The notes beneath the pieces were generated by a model. It saw only the letters and a program-made list of their open reading frames with translations. It ran no database searches and was not told the origin of the DNA. Below are positions 11,601-26,800 of a stretch of DNA of 64,000 bases, in pieces. How positions within the stretch are numbered: position 1 is the stretch's first letter; every line of letters begins with the position of its first letter. The stretch covers positions 5,367,001 through 5,431,000 of the forward strand of contig JAKOON010000013.1 in assembly GCA_022577435.1 (NCBI GenBank), read 5' to 3'. A program made the translations under genes and the position numbers. The stretch comes from Embiotoca jacksoni. Its lineage: Eukaryota > Chordata > Actinopteri > Embiotocidae.

Positions 11601-14600
11601 TGCAAAGCTTATGGCATTATTTATGCTTTCATGTATTAATATACAATAGACTGATCAATCTTTATTCTGCATGCATCATCAATATAAAAGCACTTTAGCA
11701 CTCTCCTCTGTGATTAAAATGCAATACTCTCATGATATACTGCATAAACATGTATTATTCCACAGTTCTCTTGAGGAACAAAAGTGAACTGAGACAGAAG
11801 TAGATGCTATAAAATTAAAGCACCGATCAGCACTTGTTAGTTGAGTACCATGGCAACACACACTCACACACTTTACAAAAGGGAAAGAGCGGACAGAATG
11901 TGAGCAGTGTGCCAATTAGTGTGTCAGCTAATTACAGGAATTAGCATAACAACACTTCCAGTTTTGAATGTAATGCACTCTGACTAAGACTGACTAGAAA
12001 CACACCCCACTAATTACATCACTGCTCCTCCTCAGAAAACACCTGCATGCAACACTTAGAGGGACATGTGCCACTGTAAGATGTCATTAAGTGAAGTTTA
12101 AATTGGGTCTGTGTAATAAGCTTGTAATATAATAACCCATTTGCAGCAACTTAGCTTCCTAAAAGTACGTTTATATGCTGCCAGTCCCAACTTCTAAATC
12201 TGGTAGGTCGCTTTACTTGAGATGACGGTCGAAAGAAATGTTCACTTTTCCACTATGTTTAGCCTCATGCAGTAAATCTCACCCTGAATCTGTTTTCTGT
12301 GACCGTGAAAGAGCTCGATGCTGCAAGACAAACGCGGCAGGAGGTAACTGATGCCGTTTTTTTCAGTCTCCCAGGAGCATTGTTTAATAAAGCAAGACAG
12401 GGCTTAATGGAGCGAGTCTCTGCAGGCTATTACAGAAGCATTAGGTTTACCGATGGGACCGAGAGGATGAGTGGTGGTCAGGCGAGGCAACGGAGAGCCA
12501 ATGGCTTTGTTTTAGTGGCCAAACAGCGAGCGGTCTCAAAGGACTCACTAACCCTAAAAGTGCCAACGAAGCAGTTAATAAAGAGACGATTAACCTTGCT
12601 CAGGTCTGTTTGTTTTGTCAGATTATTTTCTTTAGAGTTAGTGCTGAGTAAGTTTAAATGATGCTCTTGTCACTCTACCTGCCACTTTTACAGTCACAAT
12701 TTGTCAAAGAAAGCTCTAAGATGCATGTTTTTGGTTTTCGCATGACTTCTGGGATGATTAAGGTGATCAGAATAAAAAAAAATACAAAATTAAGTTGAAA
12801 AAAACAACAACAACAATAATCCTTCAAATAACCCTTATTTGAACGCACAAAACATTGTAATGCACTATATTATATTTATTTTTTACCACTGCACTTTGTC
12901 TCTAAAGGGATTTCATTTGGTATGATGAATGAATAGAAAATGAAAATTGCTCTGTTTGTAGCAAATTATAGTGGCTTTTAAGACGATAATCAAATATAAT
13001 GGCAATGTCTTGCCAGTGATAAATTACAAATCAGACAGATTGCAGTCTAATGGAGTCTTAACAGAAAGCAAAAGAAACAATTACTCAATAGTCTTAGATC
13101 CATGTCATAATAAGTACAACAGAAACAGAAACTGAAAACAGTAAAATGTGGGGCTTTTTATTTCACTGAGAATTTGATTCTAAGGGTAAGCTTTATTATG
13201 CAGAGTTGAGTTTGACAGGGTCACCAAACTGCCTTTTTAATTGCAGATTGGTGGTGATGTTTACTGCATTCATCTATAACTATTTGTCCTCTCGGTAGCA
13301 GAACATTAAAAAGAGAATAACTTTCTGTTTCTCATCTGTTGTTCATACTTTTATACTACAAGAACGAATGCAAAAGAAAATCTTATAGTGCTGGAATTTA
13401 GATATTGCAGGTTTCCTACCTTGTCTATCATGCGCCGGGCCTCCTCTTCCTCCGGGTTCCTGTTCTCCAGTTCGATAGTGTAGGTCCCCTTATCGCTGTG
13501 GTCATCCTCTGCTCCGCCTCCAGCTGTCCCCGCTCCTCTACCCACGATCGAGGCGTCCTCACTGGGACTGGTGGGGCTTCCGGTCGCCAGCCCGGTGCTG
13601 ATGGAGCTCCGACCGATACTCTGGTCCTCTGACCGCTGCTTGAGGAGCACGCGGGCAGCTGTCGGGGCACCTGCAGCCACTGTAGCTGGGATTGGGGCAG
13701 GAGCCTTACCTGGAAGGTCCATAGGCAGAGCAGAAATGCAGCTATTAATAAAAGATGGCGTGTCACAGAGGATCACAATACAAACACAAGTCAAAGTAAT
13801 ATCTGCATTTTGAGCATTCAGGTTCAAGTTCTATGTGAATGGTGCCTGAGGCATTCTCATCATGTCTCATTGTATTTAAAGGGCACTGCTGGCAAATGAA
13901 CATTTAATCTGCTGGCAGAAAGAGTGTATAAAAACATGAAATCACATTTTTATTACCTGAGTCGGAGGCTGTGGTGGCAGAGGTGGAAATGCTGAACACC
14001 TTGGGGTGAGAGGGAGGTTGAGGACACAGTCCCTCTCCGCCAGCTCCTACCCCCAGCAGAGGGGCAGTCTGGGAAAATGAATACGACCGGCGCTTGCGAG
14101 GGTTTTCCTCGTCGTAGAACTCGATCATGAAGGCCGTGCGGGGGCCAGTTGATTTAGTCCCGCTCACTGTGACGTTGCCCCCCCCTCCTCCTCCTCCTGC
14201 CGCGTGGCTGTGTGCTGCTTTCAGACGCTCCTCGAGGGCATGACGTCGGTTGGCAAAACGCAGGCCCACACCGTTCTCAGAGTCGCTTTGGGTGCCGTCC
14301 TCATGCTTGCTGCCTGTGAGGATACAAAGAGAAGAGAACATAGGTGAGTTACCACAATTATTAATATTCAACAATAACTAATGTCTGGTGTGAACATTTT
14401 GACAGAATTTCACCTTTGATTGAATAAATACATCTAATATTATAATAAAATGTATCTGTTAGCTGACCTGGGGTAGGTTCAACTAAATCAGCTGATAACC
14501 TGTAGGAACTCTAACATTCTTCCATCCATATCATAACATTTTGTACACAACAATTCCATAGCAACACACAACAGCTGCTTTATATCTATAGAGATACAAG

Positions 14601-15039
14601 ACAGCAGTACTGTGCAATACAACAATGTGTGTCTGTTTAGATTCACACTTCAATTAGGCCACCAAGAGGAGAGAAAAAAAAGACAAGTCCCACATAAACC
14701 GCAGCACAAAACCACATCCACCTGAAAGCACATCCTTTGTGGATACCACAACAAGAAACAAATGTTACAGCCATTACAGCCTAAATATACTATGAACTTT
14801 CAGCTGTCGCCTGAATCTGATCACCTAAGGCCTGATTTACCTACCACTTTACTGCAGTTTCTACATTTTGATCAATCTGGGTCGAACCGGCATGTCCTCT
14901 CAGAGCTGTGCGGTGACAGACAGTGTGCCATGCTAATCCAGACATGCCACCCACACGACTACTGGCCCTGCCTACTCCACTGGCAGTAAGAGAGTCTGAG
15001 GGGGAGGGGAGGGGGAAGCAGAGTGGAAGGCTAGATGTG

Positions 15040-15119
<80 letters not shown>

Positions 15120-16795
15120 GTGGTGGTGGTAGGGGAAGGGGGGTGCGTGGGTTTAGGGATGGAGAAGGAGGGGAGGTGAAAGAAGAAAAGGGAAAGAAAA
15201 GGGGAGGCTGAGCACAGAAGGAGGTTGGGGGGTGTGGGAAAAGAAGAGGGTGGATGGCAAAGGATAGAAACTGGATTAAGTGGGAGAAGAGAGAGAAAAA
15301 AAACAAAACAGAGACAGAAGAAGGCTCATGATATGGTATATTGCTATTGAAGTTGACAGCCAGTCACACAGTCAACCCGCCGAGCCCAAGCAAGCAGTTA
15401 ACTAGCTAACAGTCAGCCCATCAGGGAATCAGAGAGGAAACGCCACATGACTGTTGCTGGAGATGACCATCCGAAAACACCTCACGCATCACGTGCATAA
15501 ACTAATGCACAGGACTATATTTTTGTTTATATGTTGTTGAAATGAATAAGTGCTCAAAAATATACAACAGCATGGGTCCATACTGAAGCACTACTCTATA
15601 ATCTGAAGTCTATTTCAATCAACTGCTTTACATAGGTAAAGTAAATAAAGGTAAGTAAAACATGTAATGTCAGTATTGTAACGTTCTTGTTAAATATTAT
15701 GTTTTTGCTTCAGGCTGTTTTTCACGACAGCCACAGTATACAAGCAGCACCAGTGGACTGCCCTCAGTGAGAAAAGTGGACAATGTGCTTCTATGGCTGA
15801 ATGGACAACAGTGGTTTGGCTGGAGAACTGTGCACATACTGTGACTTTGAATCAGTCTGGTGCTCTGATGTCACTTCACTTGTGTTTCACTAGATTTATC
15901 TTTACTGTAATCTCCACTGAAAGTTAAGTTGTGGAAAGTGCTGCATGAACATTTTGGAAAATTAGTGTAGCAACTGTCAAGACGTGACACTGGCCCAACT
16001 TAGACAGAAGCGACAGATCGCTATCACCTATCCCATATCAATATACTGTAGGTATTGATTCTGCGTATGGGAAGGAGCTCTATACCGATGACGATCAGTT
16101 TACTTGTTTGTTAGTACTCAGCCTATAAAAGCAGTTGTATAATGTCTTCTGTGTCTCTGGAGAAACTTTGTGCAGTCTGAGAGAATAAACTTGATGTCAT
16201 AGTTTACAACAGTAAACCTGTTCAACAAATGAGGTCTTTTCCTTGTATGAGCTGACGCATAGCAGGGACTAAATGAGAATATGTCCTATGCTGCTTTCTT
16301 TTATTAATCTTTTTATCACAAGTCCTCCACCTTAATTGAAGCTCATTATTAAATTGCTGGAGTGCCCCTTTAGGTACTGTTTCTATGTTGGGGCCTCACA
16401 ATGACCCTGTCACTTCGGGCCTATTTCTTAGTCCGTGGCTCATTTGTCACATTCCACCATCCACCTCCTCCACCTCTCCCGTCTTTCATCACTGTTCGAC
16501 ATTTAATAAAGTATACGTTTCATTAAGAAGAAGAAAAAGAAAGCATAGAGGGAGCGAGAAAGGAAAGCAGCAGAGCGTCACAGTAGCTCGGGCAGATCAG
16601 CAGATAAGCAGACAGAGAGAGGCAGGTCTTTCATGCTGCGTGCCCCAGACAAAGAAGCCCTTGGCAGGGCCAGAGGAGAACAGAGGTGTCTTGAGAGTCC
16701 AGTACTCTGTCCCGCTCGCCCCACCATGACTCACAGTGAAGCTGGCCTCTGCCGCTGGCTCTGCACGTGCACGCACGCACGCACACGCACGCACG

Positions 16796-16852
<57 letters not shown>

Positions 16853-17335
16853 CTGAGCACCCGTCCCAGCATGTACTTACTTTACATGCTTGCACACAGA
16901 CAGACAGACAGACAAGCAAACATGCAACCCCAAGCACACACTGGATTGTATTGTTTGTGAGCATATAAGACGGTGCAGCACACATACAGAATTAAAATTC
17001 AACCCTTGTGTATCTGTTCGGCTTTTTCTGCTACTGCAAATTATTATCATTAATAATATATGAAGAGTCCCCATGGATCCAAATCACAAAAAATAATCTT
17101 GCCGTTTACATAATATTGACACTGACACTGTAAAGAATCCCATCTTGCAAGGAAATGGACACATTTTCTGATGCTACAGTGATGCACACATGGCATTAAT
17201 ACTCCGAATAACTGATGAAGATGTATCCTGTAAATGGCTCCTTACAGCAAAAAGAGAAAGACTCACCTTGATGCTGACAAATCAAACGCTTTGGCTCAGT
17301 AGCCTCCTCTCCATTTCCTTGCTAAACCTCTGCCG

Positions 17336-17384
<49 letters not shown>

Positions 17385-17782
17385 TCTCTGCCGAGCACCT
17401 CTGACACACCCAACGCACATGCCTCTCCTCACACATGCTGCACCGCTCGCCTGCAGATTAGCGCTGGGCATGTTTGGAGCATGCACATGCAGCAGACGCA
17501 GACGTGACGAATCTCAGCCACACAAATCCACGTGTGAGCAGCCCATGCTTCACACATGCCCTCCGTCAGCAATGAAAGGCGTTTGTCACACATGCTCTGC
17601 AGCCTTCATTCAAACAAACAGATGTTCATTGCACAGTTTTTGATCTTTGGAAATGCATATCTAAATCATCTCTTTTCCTGCCATCCTTTGCATCACGGTT
17701 ACTATAACAACTATCGACCAAAAGCTGCTCTCTCTTCCTTTGCCACCTCCCTTTCTGCTTTTACTGCAGTCCACACAACAAG

Positions 17783-17826
<44 letters not shown>

Positions 17827-20800
17827 TTTTGCCTTTCTCTGTCCAGTCACCTGGCTGCTATTGTTGCAAATACTGCTCTCAGTGCTCCAGTGAAGTTTTT
17901 CCAGCTTCCTCACCCTCTTATCCTTCTCCCCAACGTACCAGCTTTTTCACACGTCACATGTCCACAGCCATCATCAATGGACAACTGTCCACCAACCCTA
18001 TATTCATCCCTCTTTGCCCTCTCCCTCTCTCTTCTGCTCGCTCTACCCTGATTTTCATCCCTTCTTTTCTCCATCTTCCTCAGTTATTCTTTCCTTTAAC
18101 TCTTGTCACCACCACAGTCTTTTCCTTGCTCTTCAGCCACATCTTCAGCTAGAAAGACCGCAGTGTCCAGGACTGTAAAAGCTCAACCAGTCAGTTGGTT
18201 AGTAACATAATCATCCATTAGGTCAGCCATTCTGGCAGCAGTTGACATGCATGTTGTAGTAACGTCATCTAATGAATTAGCTTCCCTGCCTTCCACTTCT
18301 GCCTCACAGATTCCCATTTTCATCAGCTCCTATCTGCCCACCCCGTCTTCCATGTCAACAGCATCATAAATTGGCCTCCATTTTAATTGATTCATGACCA
18401 CCGTGTAGTCTCCAATAGCCCAGCATAGCATCAAACCTACACTCTCTTTACTGGCAGCACAAAGCGTAGCATAGCCTCGCCTAGTCTGTCCCATTCTGGG
18501 ATAAACCCCAGGCAGCAGGAGCCAACTCAGCAGTTGGCTGCTTGCAGGTAAAGGGAACAAAGAAACACACAGAAAATTCACAATCTCAGCACTCTCAAAC
18601 CTTACCCCAAAAATACATAGCAAGAAGCCCACAGACATGAACAGGAAACATTTACTGTAGATGCCCACGATGACAATACAAAAGAAGAAATCACACCAAA
18701 AGCCACTTCTGGATAATATTTCTCGAAATGGTGGAAAAGTGAAATTCAATGGGGGTGCTGTACTTGCGCTACTCATGCTAAGCCTTGTCATTGGCTGTCA
18801 GAGCAGGAAAACAGTAGACGGGTTTAAATGTGTCTTTGTGCTTGCTGCTAATCCTCCTGCTTGGTTACAACTGCCAACAACGTCTGGCAAAGAATCAACC
18901 CACTTCTCACCAAGTATGATAAAAGACAAACCAAAAACTGTGAAAAATGTAAGTATAAGACTAGTAGTATAATATTTATTCTGGTCAAATAACTGATAGC
19001 TTATGACAGAATATTATTGCAGAAAGTAAATAAGAATCTTTTGTGTAGTTAGGATCAAAAATGGTGTTAGGTCAAAAGCACAACCCAGAGGGAAAATTTA
19101 ACAGAAAACAACTTCCACCTTTCAGTCTTTTCAGATGAACTGGCACGTCGCTCTTGATGCTCTTGCTGTCGTCCTCCGTCAACTCGCTGCGCACCAGAGT
19201 GGGGTCATTTTGAGCCAGCCAATCAGCCACCTTGCTCTCAGACGCCATCATAGCGGCTTGTAGTGTGCTCAAGTCCCTCCCTCCTGCGCCTCCACTTCCT
19301 GCTCCACTCTTCTTGGAGCGAGACCTGTGGTGGTCGGGTGTGAACTTTGACACATGGTCTTTAATGGTGACCTTCCCTGGAGAAGTGTTGTCAAACTCGA
19401 TGGTGAAGGAGGCGTGACCTTGAGCTGTGGAGCGGACGTTGCACTTTTATTACAGCGCCAGTCAGTGCTAAATATAAGGTTGCTTACTGAAGCACTTTTA
19501 ATAATTGGATGTGTAAATGTGACTTCAAGCTATAATCAAATTATGGAAATATACAGTACATTTATATTTATAGAAATATGATGAAACCACTCAGTTTGCA
19601 CAAGACAGTGACTACTTGCTGTTTTGCTTCTTTCTGCCATTAAAGGATTTCTCACATTTAATTTAAAGGCACTTAAAAGTTACAATGTAAATATAGTACA
19701 CAACTAACTTTAGTAATGTCATAAATTATTGTAGTAGTGATTTAATAATCTTTGCTTAATTTATAAAGTCTTAAATGTAAACTCTTTTCCTTTAAAGACA
19801 CAAAACAAACAGGTACTTGTATTTATGAGAAATTTGAGTAAATTGAATGTATACTTCACCTCCAGCGGCGTGGCTGTGGGCGGCGGCGCCCTCTGTGTCC
19901 TTGGTGGGGATCTCATGAATGCCGTTATTGGCCATGTGACCCTCCTTGGTAGGGATCTCAAAGTAACTGGAATCGTGGCCAGCGGACGCATGAAGGCCGT
20001 CCTCTTTAGCTCGACGGGCCTCTTTGCTCTCTGAGTTTGGGAAACACAAAGAGACGTTACAAAGATTCATGATCAAAATGCTGATGTTTGTGATCTCAAA
20101 GAAATCTGGTTATAGCTATCTAAATTTAACTGGGCTATACAAAACAGATGTGTTTGACTGGCAAAACAAAACAGTATAACTCCCATAACACATAGAAGTG
20201 CTGTCACAGCATTTATCTTTAGTATAAGAAAGACATTTGTTAGTTTAATAACATAATATTCCAATGCTGCAGAGTCATACACGAATACTGGTTTTGACTG
20301 TGCAAAGAACTGAAAGTGAAAGTTCCAGCTGACCTCCATATGGACCAGTTTCATTAGAGTTTGTTCTTCATTTGTGTGTACGGAGGCTGAACATATATGT
20401 TCTGTCTCACTTTTTCACTCTGTCACTCGAGACAAAAAGTGACGGTACAGCTCTTTAAAAACCTAATTTTAGGCATTGACAATATGGAGCACTTATTTTC
20501 TCATTTGTTCATGTTAACAAACAGAGCTTCTCTGGGATCTAAATATGATAAATGATACTATCAGAAATTAGAGGGGCCATCTGCTTGGTGTTGGGGAGCA
20601 AATGTAGGGAGCATATGGCAATCGACAAATAGAAAGAAGAAACACAAACTGTCTTTGTATCATATAATCACAAGTAAATAAAACAGCGAGCAAATTTCTC
20701 ATGAATTATACATTGTTAAAATATTATTGTGATGCTTAAGAACCCAAAACAATGACAAAGACAATCCAGGATCTTCTTCTATTTAGAGCCTCCTTTTCTA

Positions 20801-23800
20801 CTACACTTCACTGCCTTCAACTCGGTTTAGCTGATAAGACAAAACATCTCTTTGACATGATCAGTGGTTGCCAGCTTAAGCTGCTCTGCAATTTAGGGAA
20901 GATTTGCAACATGGCTTTAAACCGAGAGCAAACATGAGATCAAATATGTTCAATGATCCTTAAAATCCTACGAATTAACGGAAAAAGTAATACCATGCAA
21001 ACCAGTCAAAACCAAAGACATCCAGCTTTTTATACAATAATGTTACTACAGTGTAAAGTGACTAAACTTCTTCTGTCTCACAGATGTGTATAAGAGTGAC
21101 TATGTCGCCATAAATCACATGGCTTATCAGGGAATCACCTACAGCGGTCTTTTCTGTTAAGTAAAGTTTCAAGTATGAGTTTATTGACATTTATGTGAAG
21201 ATTAAATAGCTAAAAATGAATTTGAATATGCTGCAGGATTTTTGTCGTGCCTGTCAAAAACGTAAAACAACAATCCATTTGCAGTGACTTCTCTTTTTCA
21301 TTTCTTATGAGTTAAATTGAAAGCCCTTTACCAGTTCCTTTAGCCAAGGTATATGGATTGAAGAGCAATACTTACCAGAGAATTAGACAAGTGGTTAGCT
21401 AATGATTGCTGCAGTGTAGGAGAGAGCAGTCTGTTTGGACGACACTGTGTGAATGCGCGCGCGTGTGTGTGTGTGTGTGTGTGTGTGTTTGTGTGCTGGG
21501 AGGAAAGGGGGAGCTGGTGCAATGGTGTAACCCAATCGGAGTGAGTGACAATACATAAGGGGAGGAGGGGGTTGGGGGTGGGAGGGTCTCTGACAACGTA
21601 GTCTATTCAAAGGGAAATAGAAAAGGACACACACTAAACTTAACTGGCATGAATGCAACAAAACACATACTCAAACAGAATCGCTTCCCGCTCTAAACCG
21701 ACCTTTCTCTCTTTCACTTCCCCTTTAACAGCTATATCTGATGTAAACTGTTTAGTACAGGAGATATTGAGGAAAAGCTCACGCTAATTATAAAACATGT
21801 GCACAGATAAGATCTTCTTTTGATGCTGAGGTCAATGTCCCGACCATAAATTTATTGCAACACCCCTGGAGAATGGTGCTTCACAAAACAAAGCAAATTT
21901 CACAACATTCAGTTCTGAGTCAATGCTGCAAAATGACAAAATACCGTCCACTCACCGCAGTCCATGACCGAAGTAGCCAATCCCATTTGCCTGATTTTTT
22001 TGAAGGGTTTTTAGGGTTTCAAATCACCCTTCCAAACTTGAACAGATTTACCAAATATACTTTTCTAATTTGACTCCAACAGGAAAATCCTCAAAATCCA
22101 CAGAGCAATATGCATGGCATAATACAGAAAGAATCTCTAACTACACGTTAAGAGAGGTGGAAAACAAAGTCTTCCCTCTTCGGCTGGTGAAGACGCTGCC
22201 AGATAATCCATCCAGATGTGGTGAGAGATTTGAGGATGCCTCAGTCTGCTCCAATGTTTGTTTATGGTTAACCTCCCCCCCCCACTCCTTCTGACTTCAC
22301 TAAACCAGCCTGGCACAGACTAATTTTGCATCACCGAGCTGTTCCACTGTTGGTGGAGCCTCTAATCCTGTTACTCTGACTACCCGCTACCAGTTGACGG
22401 GATCCCCCCGGTCTAACGGTCACTATACACAACACATATTGTATGCAAACACACATACATACAGGCTCTGAAAAAAGCCTTTGTGTGCACTTTGGATGCA
22501 CATTGTTACGAATGCAAACACACAGTCGTGCTGGGCATCACCGCTTCAACAGAGATACAGCAAATAAACCAAGCCAGAGAGCATTTAGACGATTAAGCTA
22601 TTATTTCACTACCAAGATAAAATACTCTGCACGGCATGAATCAGCTAAGAATAGCATATTTTATCTGCGGGTTATCAAGTACCATATTGTTTGTTTATAG
22701 TGTTACAATAGGTTTAAAACTGTATACCTACTATACAATACAACATTTTCATTTTTTTCTTTTTGCTGAAAATATATATACAAAAAATATAGAACAATTT
22801 GAAACATTACACATTTTCAAACTATTGTAAATATGGCCAAAATATGAAATGTGCTATTTGTAGTGATACAGATTTAAATAATAAAATTACAAACTTGAGT
22901 TTAACATACAATTCTGTATAAACCCTGTAAGTAATCATATAAATAAGCCAAAATACACGCATATTTTACAAACCAAAACTAAAACCAAAACCAAGAGTAC
23001 ATAAAGTTCCCTTTATGAACTGAAAATCAACAGATTTTCTTTCAATCTTACAGAACCCGTGTTATGGGAATAGGGTACTGTCATTGCACATATACAGTAC
23101 ACTGCTATGTCTATCACTTTCTATACTATACATGTAGGTAACAGTGGAAAGGAGATGGTGATGTGTGTGTGATGTGAAGTCTAGAATCACTCAAAATTTC
23201 ACAGCTTCCTACCTGACGTGGAGCTGTCATGTTTCTTCGAGGACGACTTGGTTTCTTGTTTGAAGGAATTCTCATCATCTGCATCCCCATCCCCCCACCA
23301 CGACGGCTGGCCGTACAGGGGCGTCCCACGAGGCAGCGCAGCAACATCCGCTGGGGCAGACGCACACGTGACACATTTCAACAATGCCTTGCAGAAAGTG
23401 CACATTTTAATGTCTGTCAAAATAAGTGTTTATTATGGACTTTACACACTGCATAAGCACTACACTTTACACACTGTCTAGATAAACAGCTCACTGAATC
23501 ACGCTGCCACATCGTTAACCCAGCCGCTCCTTGTATGTGTGTGCGTGTGTGTGTTTGTATTAATTCCTCTCTGGTCGGGTCTTGCACTGCTGACCTATTT
23601 TCAGAAGTTCAGCAAGCAAGATGGACACACATGTGAACGCTCTATCATGCTCTCTCTCTCCCTCTGTATCTCTCTCTCTCAGACATAAGCGGTGTAAATC
23701 AAAGAGGGACTTTCCGTTTGCCTCTCTGGCCTCATCGGAATGAACGCTGACATGGGACAAGCATCCTGTGGTAACTGATTTTATAAACTGAGTAAAGAAG

Positions 23801-26800
23801 TGAGAGGAAACAGTAGAGAGAAGGAAATAACATGTAACAAAGTTCTTTGGCCTGATTTGAATCAGCATGTTGTATCTTAGACCACTGTGTCAGAGAGAGC
23901 CTCATCCAGTGTTAATTTCTTTCTACTCTTTTCTCCCTTTTTTACCTTCTTTTCCTTTAACTACCCCTTATCCTGAGCCGTGTACGTTTGATCACAGTAT
24001 ATCCAGCTAAGTATAGATGCTCTGTGCCAAGCTGCACGCACTAAGTAGGGCCCTTTTTATATAAAAGCTGCTGAATGTATGTTTGCCATGAGGTATAATA
24101 TCTGGGTGAGGCCTGGTATTACAGCAGTAACACTGCAGGATTACATCCTCAGAACCGCAGGGAGAATGTCATTAAAACAATGAGTGGCAAATGGGGCGAG
24201 ATGCAACATTGCATGTGTGTGGTTGCTTCTTTGGGTTCAAATGTGTAAATGTATGTTCGTGGCTGCAAATCTTACTGTATTTTAAGAAAAGTAGAACTGG
24301 CATATGGGTTTGCACTATGCAGGCACTCTGACCTTGTTAATGCTTAATCTGTGCAGAAATTCAAGCCCCATGTGGCCTTGTTTCAACATCTGGAGATTAA
24401 CCAGGACCCCTGCTAGTACCCCAGCATGTCCACTGATGATAATTATTAGGGACACCCTCAGTCCTAAACTGCCTTTATGATAGATTAGAGTGACAGCATG
24501 CTAGTGTGTTGGTTAAAGCCTTTTTCCTGGTGGCCCGGTCCACCCCCTGCTGGCCTGAGATAAAACCCCACCACACTTATTTCCCAATATTTGTTAGAAA
24601 AACATTTTCTTCGAGGAGAAATCCACCATAAAATGCTTTAACAGATCAAACAAAAACACATGATGGTATGTAACTGTTGAGATACAATTCTGTGTGTTGC
24701 ACAAATGTAGACCGTGACATGCCTCCACCTTTAGTACAGTATATAAATACCAGACAGAGAGGTCTGCTCTCTGAAGCTTAGAATTTGGTTTGAGACTGTG
24801 GCATTATATCAACAGTATTTAGACAACTTATGTATATTTTTAAGAAATATCACTCTCACCTCCTATCCTCTCCTCTGCTTTGTGAGTGTCCACAGGTTTA
24901 GCTGATGGCTCTTTGAAAGAAGTGACCCCATCTGTTGCTTTGCTCTCCACTGGCTTCATGGCGCCGCCACCGGAGGACTTGAGTGTCTTTGTTGGGGTCT
25001 TAGCGGGAGACTTGCTTGAGGTTGTGGTGGTAGTGGTTTCACCATTGGACGGCTTCTTGCTGAGCTGGAGGCCACTGGTGAACTTTTCATGCTAAAGGAA
25101 GATGAAGAAATGAAAAAAAAAATTGAGTACAGACGTAAGTAGTGAAATAGAACTGTGTATCATGTTGAATGTTGATATTAGATGGGGCGCAGGTTGTGTG
25201 TTCTTACCTTTAGAGCTTCCTCAGGCACAGTGAGCTCTCCTCTCACCACCGTGAACAGGTTGGTATGTGAGATAGACAAGTTAAGGAAATACTGGCCACA
25301 AAAGCACAACAATGACAATTAACACACATAAATAGTTAAAACACTTTACTACAACAAGCTGTGAATTCTATAATTGATGTAATACACAATAAAAAACGTG
25401 GCATCCTGGTATTAATTAAAATAGTTAATCAACATGTTTTTGAAATAATGAACTGCTGGTGAATGTGTGAGGAGATTAAAAGATCAGGGAAGTGAAAGGA
25501 TATCATATCCAAACCTCAACTTGTCCTCCAACTTCAGAGTGATGTACATCTGCTCTTGAATGCGGACATCATTCACAAAGGTCTGCAGAGGTAAGACAAA
25601 AAAAACAACCCAAAATGAAATAAAATGACACAATAAACAGTTACATTACCATAAAATAAACACAAATCCGACAACAGTTTCTGTGTAAAAGTGAACAGTT
25701 AAAATTTTTACTTTTAACAAGACATTAAGACATTGAGACATTTTGGAAAGTAAAAGAAGATAACAACCCAAAGCAGCATGTGTTTAAGTTGGTCCACAGT
25801 TGGGACATAAACTACAGAGGAATAAGGGCTTCCCCTGACAATTATTTTCAATTAAACAATGAATGTTTTGTCTATAAAATTGTCAGCGCATAGAGGACAA
25901 ATGATCATTGTAATTTCCGAGAGCTCACAACAATAACTTGTTTTCTCCTACCAAACAGCAAAATCTAAACATGTTCAGTTCACTAATATTCAGCAAAGGA
26001 CAAAGACAAACAGCACATCCTTACAAACATCCCTGAAAACAGGGATCTGTTTTGTTGACAGTTTTAGTTCCCATCTCCCTCTCCTTCTCCCACAACCATT
26101 CCTCCCTTCTACTATGCAGCTCTGAGCTGGATCAGGTTTCACTGAACTGCAAATGAAATTCTATCACACTTGCACTGCTGTTGTAATAAAACATTCCTAT
26201 CTTCTCTCTAGTGAGATGAAATCACAACAACCTCACAAAGCTGCAGTAAAATGGCTTCGGTAAGAGAGCAAATGGTGACACTGTCCACGCACAGCTTTTC
26301 ACTCACTACTGTGAGTACTATAAAAACCCACTGACTCAGCAGGAGAAAACTTCCTCTGAATCCAGCCAAAGAAGCTGTGTGGATAATGACACAGCAGGAA
26401 GTGGCTCTGACTCCAACTTCCTGTCTGAGAGCTTCAGAGGATGTGAGGGGCACTGCGCATATGTGTCTAATCTGGCGGGCTGTGACTGAGTGCTAATCAC
26501 TGCACATGACTAACGCCATGTGGTAATGGTAACCGGGTTTTACTGAGCAAGAATGTCAGAGAGAGAAGTCAAGGGTGTACAGAGAAATACAAAGTTTAAA
26601 TGTTTCTCAAGGTTATCATACAAAATTACCTTTATAAATGGCACAAAAATGTTTATTGTTTTAATGAAGTATATATGAACGTTTTGATATCAATTCTCTC
26701 AACCAGCTAAATCTACTTCAGCTTCAGTATCAGTGTACTACAGTTCCCCAAATGACTTTTAACAGTCGAGTTTTTCCGCACACTTCTCATATCTACAAAA

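Larger units (their letters stand above)
14314..19118 (-). other. cep170: cep170 intron 8 (4.8 kb, microsatellite-rich)
   Basis: Contains a (TG)38 run, a compound ACGC/CA block and two CT runs, listed separately. Near 17274 there is a strong donor-like AAG|GTGAGT on the minus strand without a matching exon. No coding sequence was recognised. Confidence 0.8.
20031..23212 (-). other. cep170: cep170 intron 6
   Basis: Non-coding apart from one possible 33-nt cryptic exon at 21376-21408. Includes a GC/GT repeat at 21455-21487. Confidence 0.8.

Noticed and set aside
12299..12661. 120-codon plus-strand open frame in cep170 intron 10
   Set aside because: It begins at GTG, has no recognisable domain, no splice or promoter context and no conserved-looking composition.
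16597..16985. Open frames of alternating Cys-Val or His-Thr
   Set aside because: They are translations of the CA/GT microsatellite, not genes.
17190..18152. Overlapping Ser/Leu-rich plus-strand frames
   Set aside because: They arise from CT repeats and pyrimidine-rich intron sequence.
25208..25291. Exon 4 of cep170 extended to the nearest AG acceptor
   Set aside because: This reading inserts YFLNLSISH before TNLF and leaves the previous exon without a GT donor that keeps RFGYD. The AT-AC pairing explains both ends.
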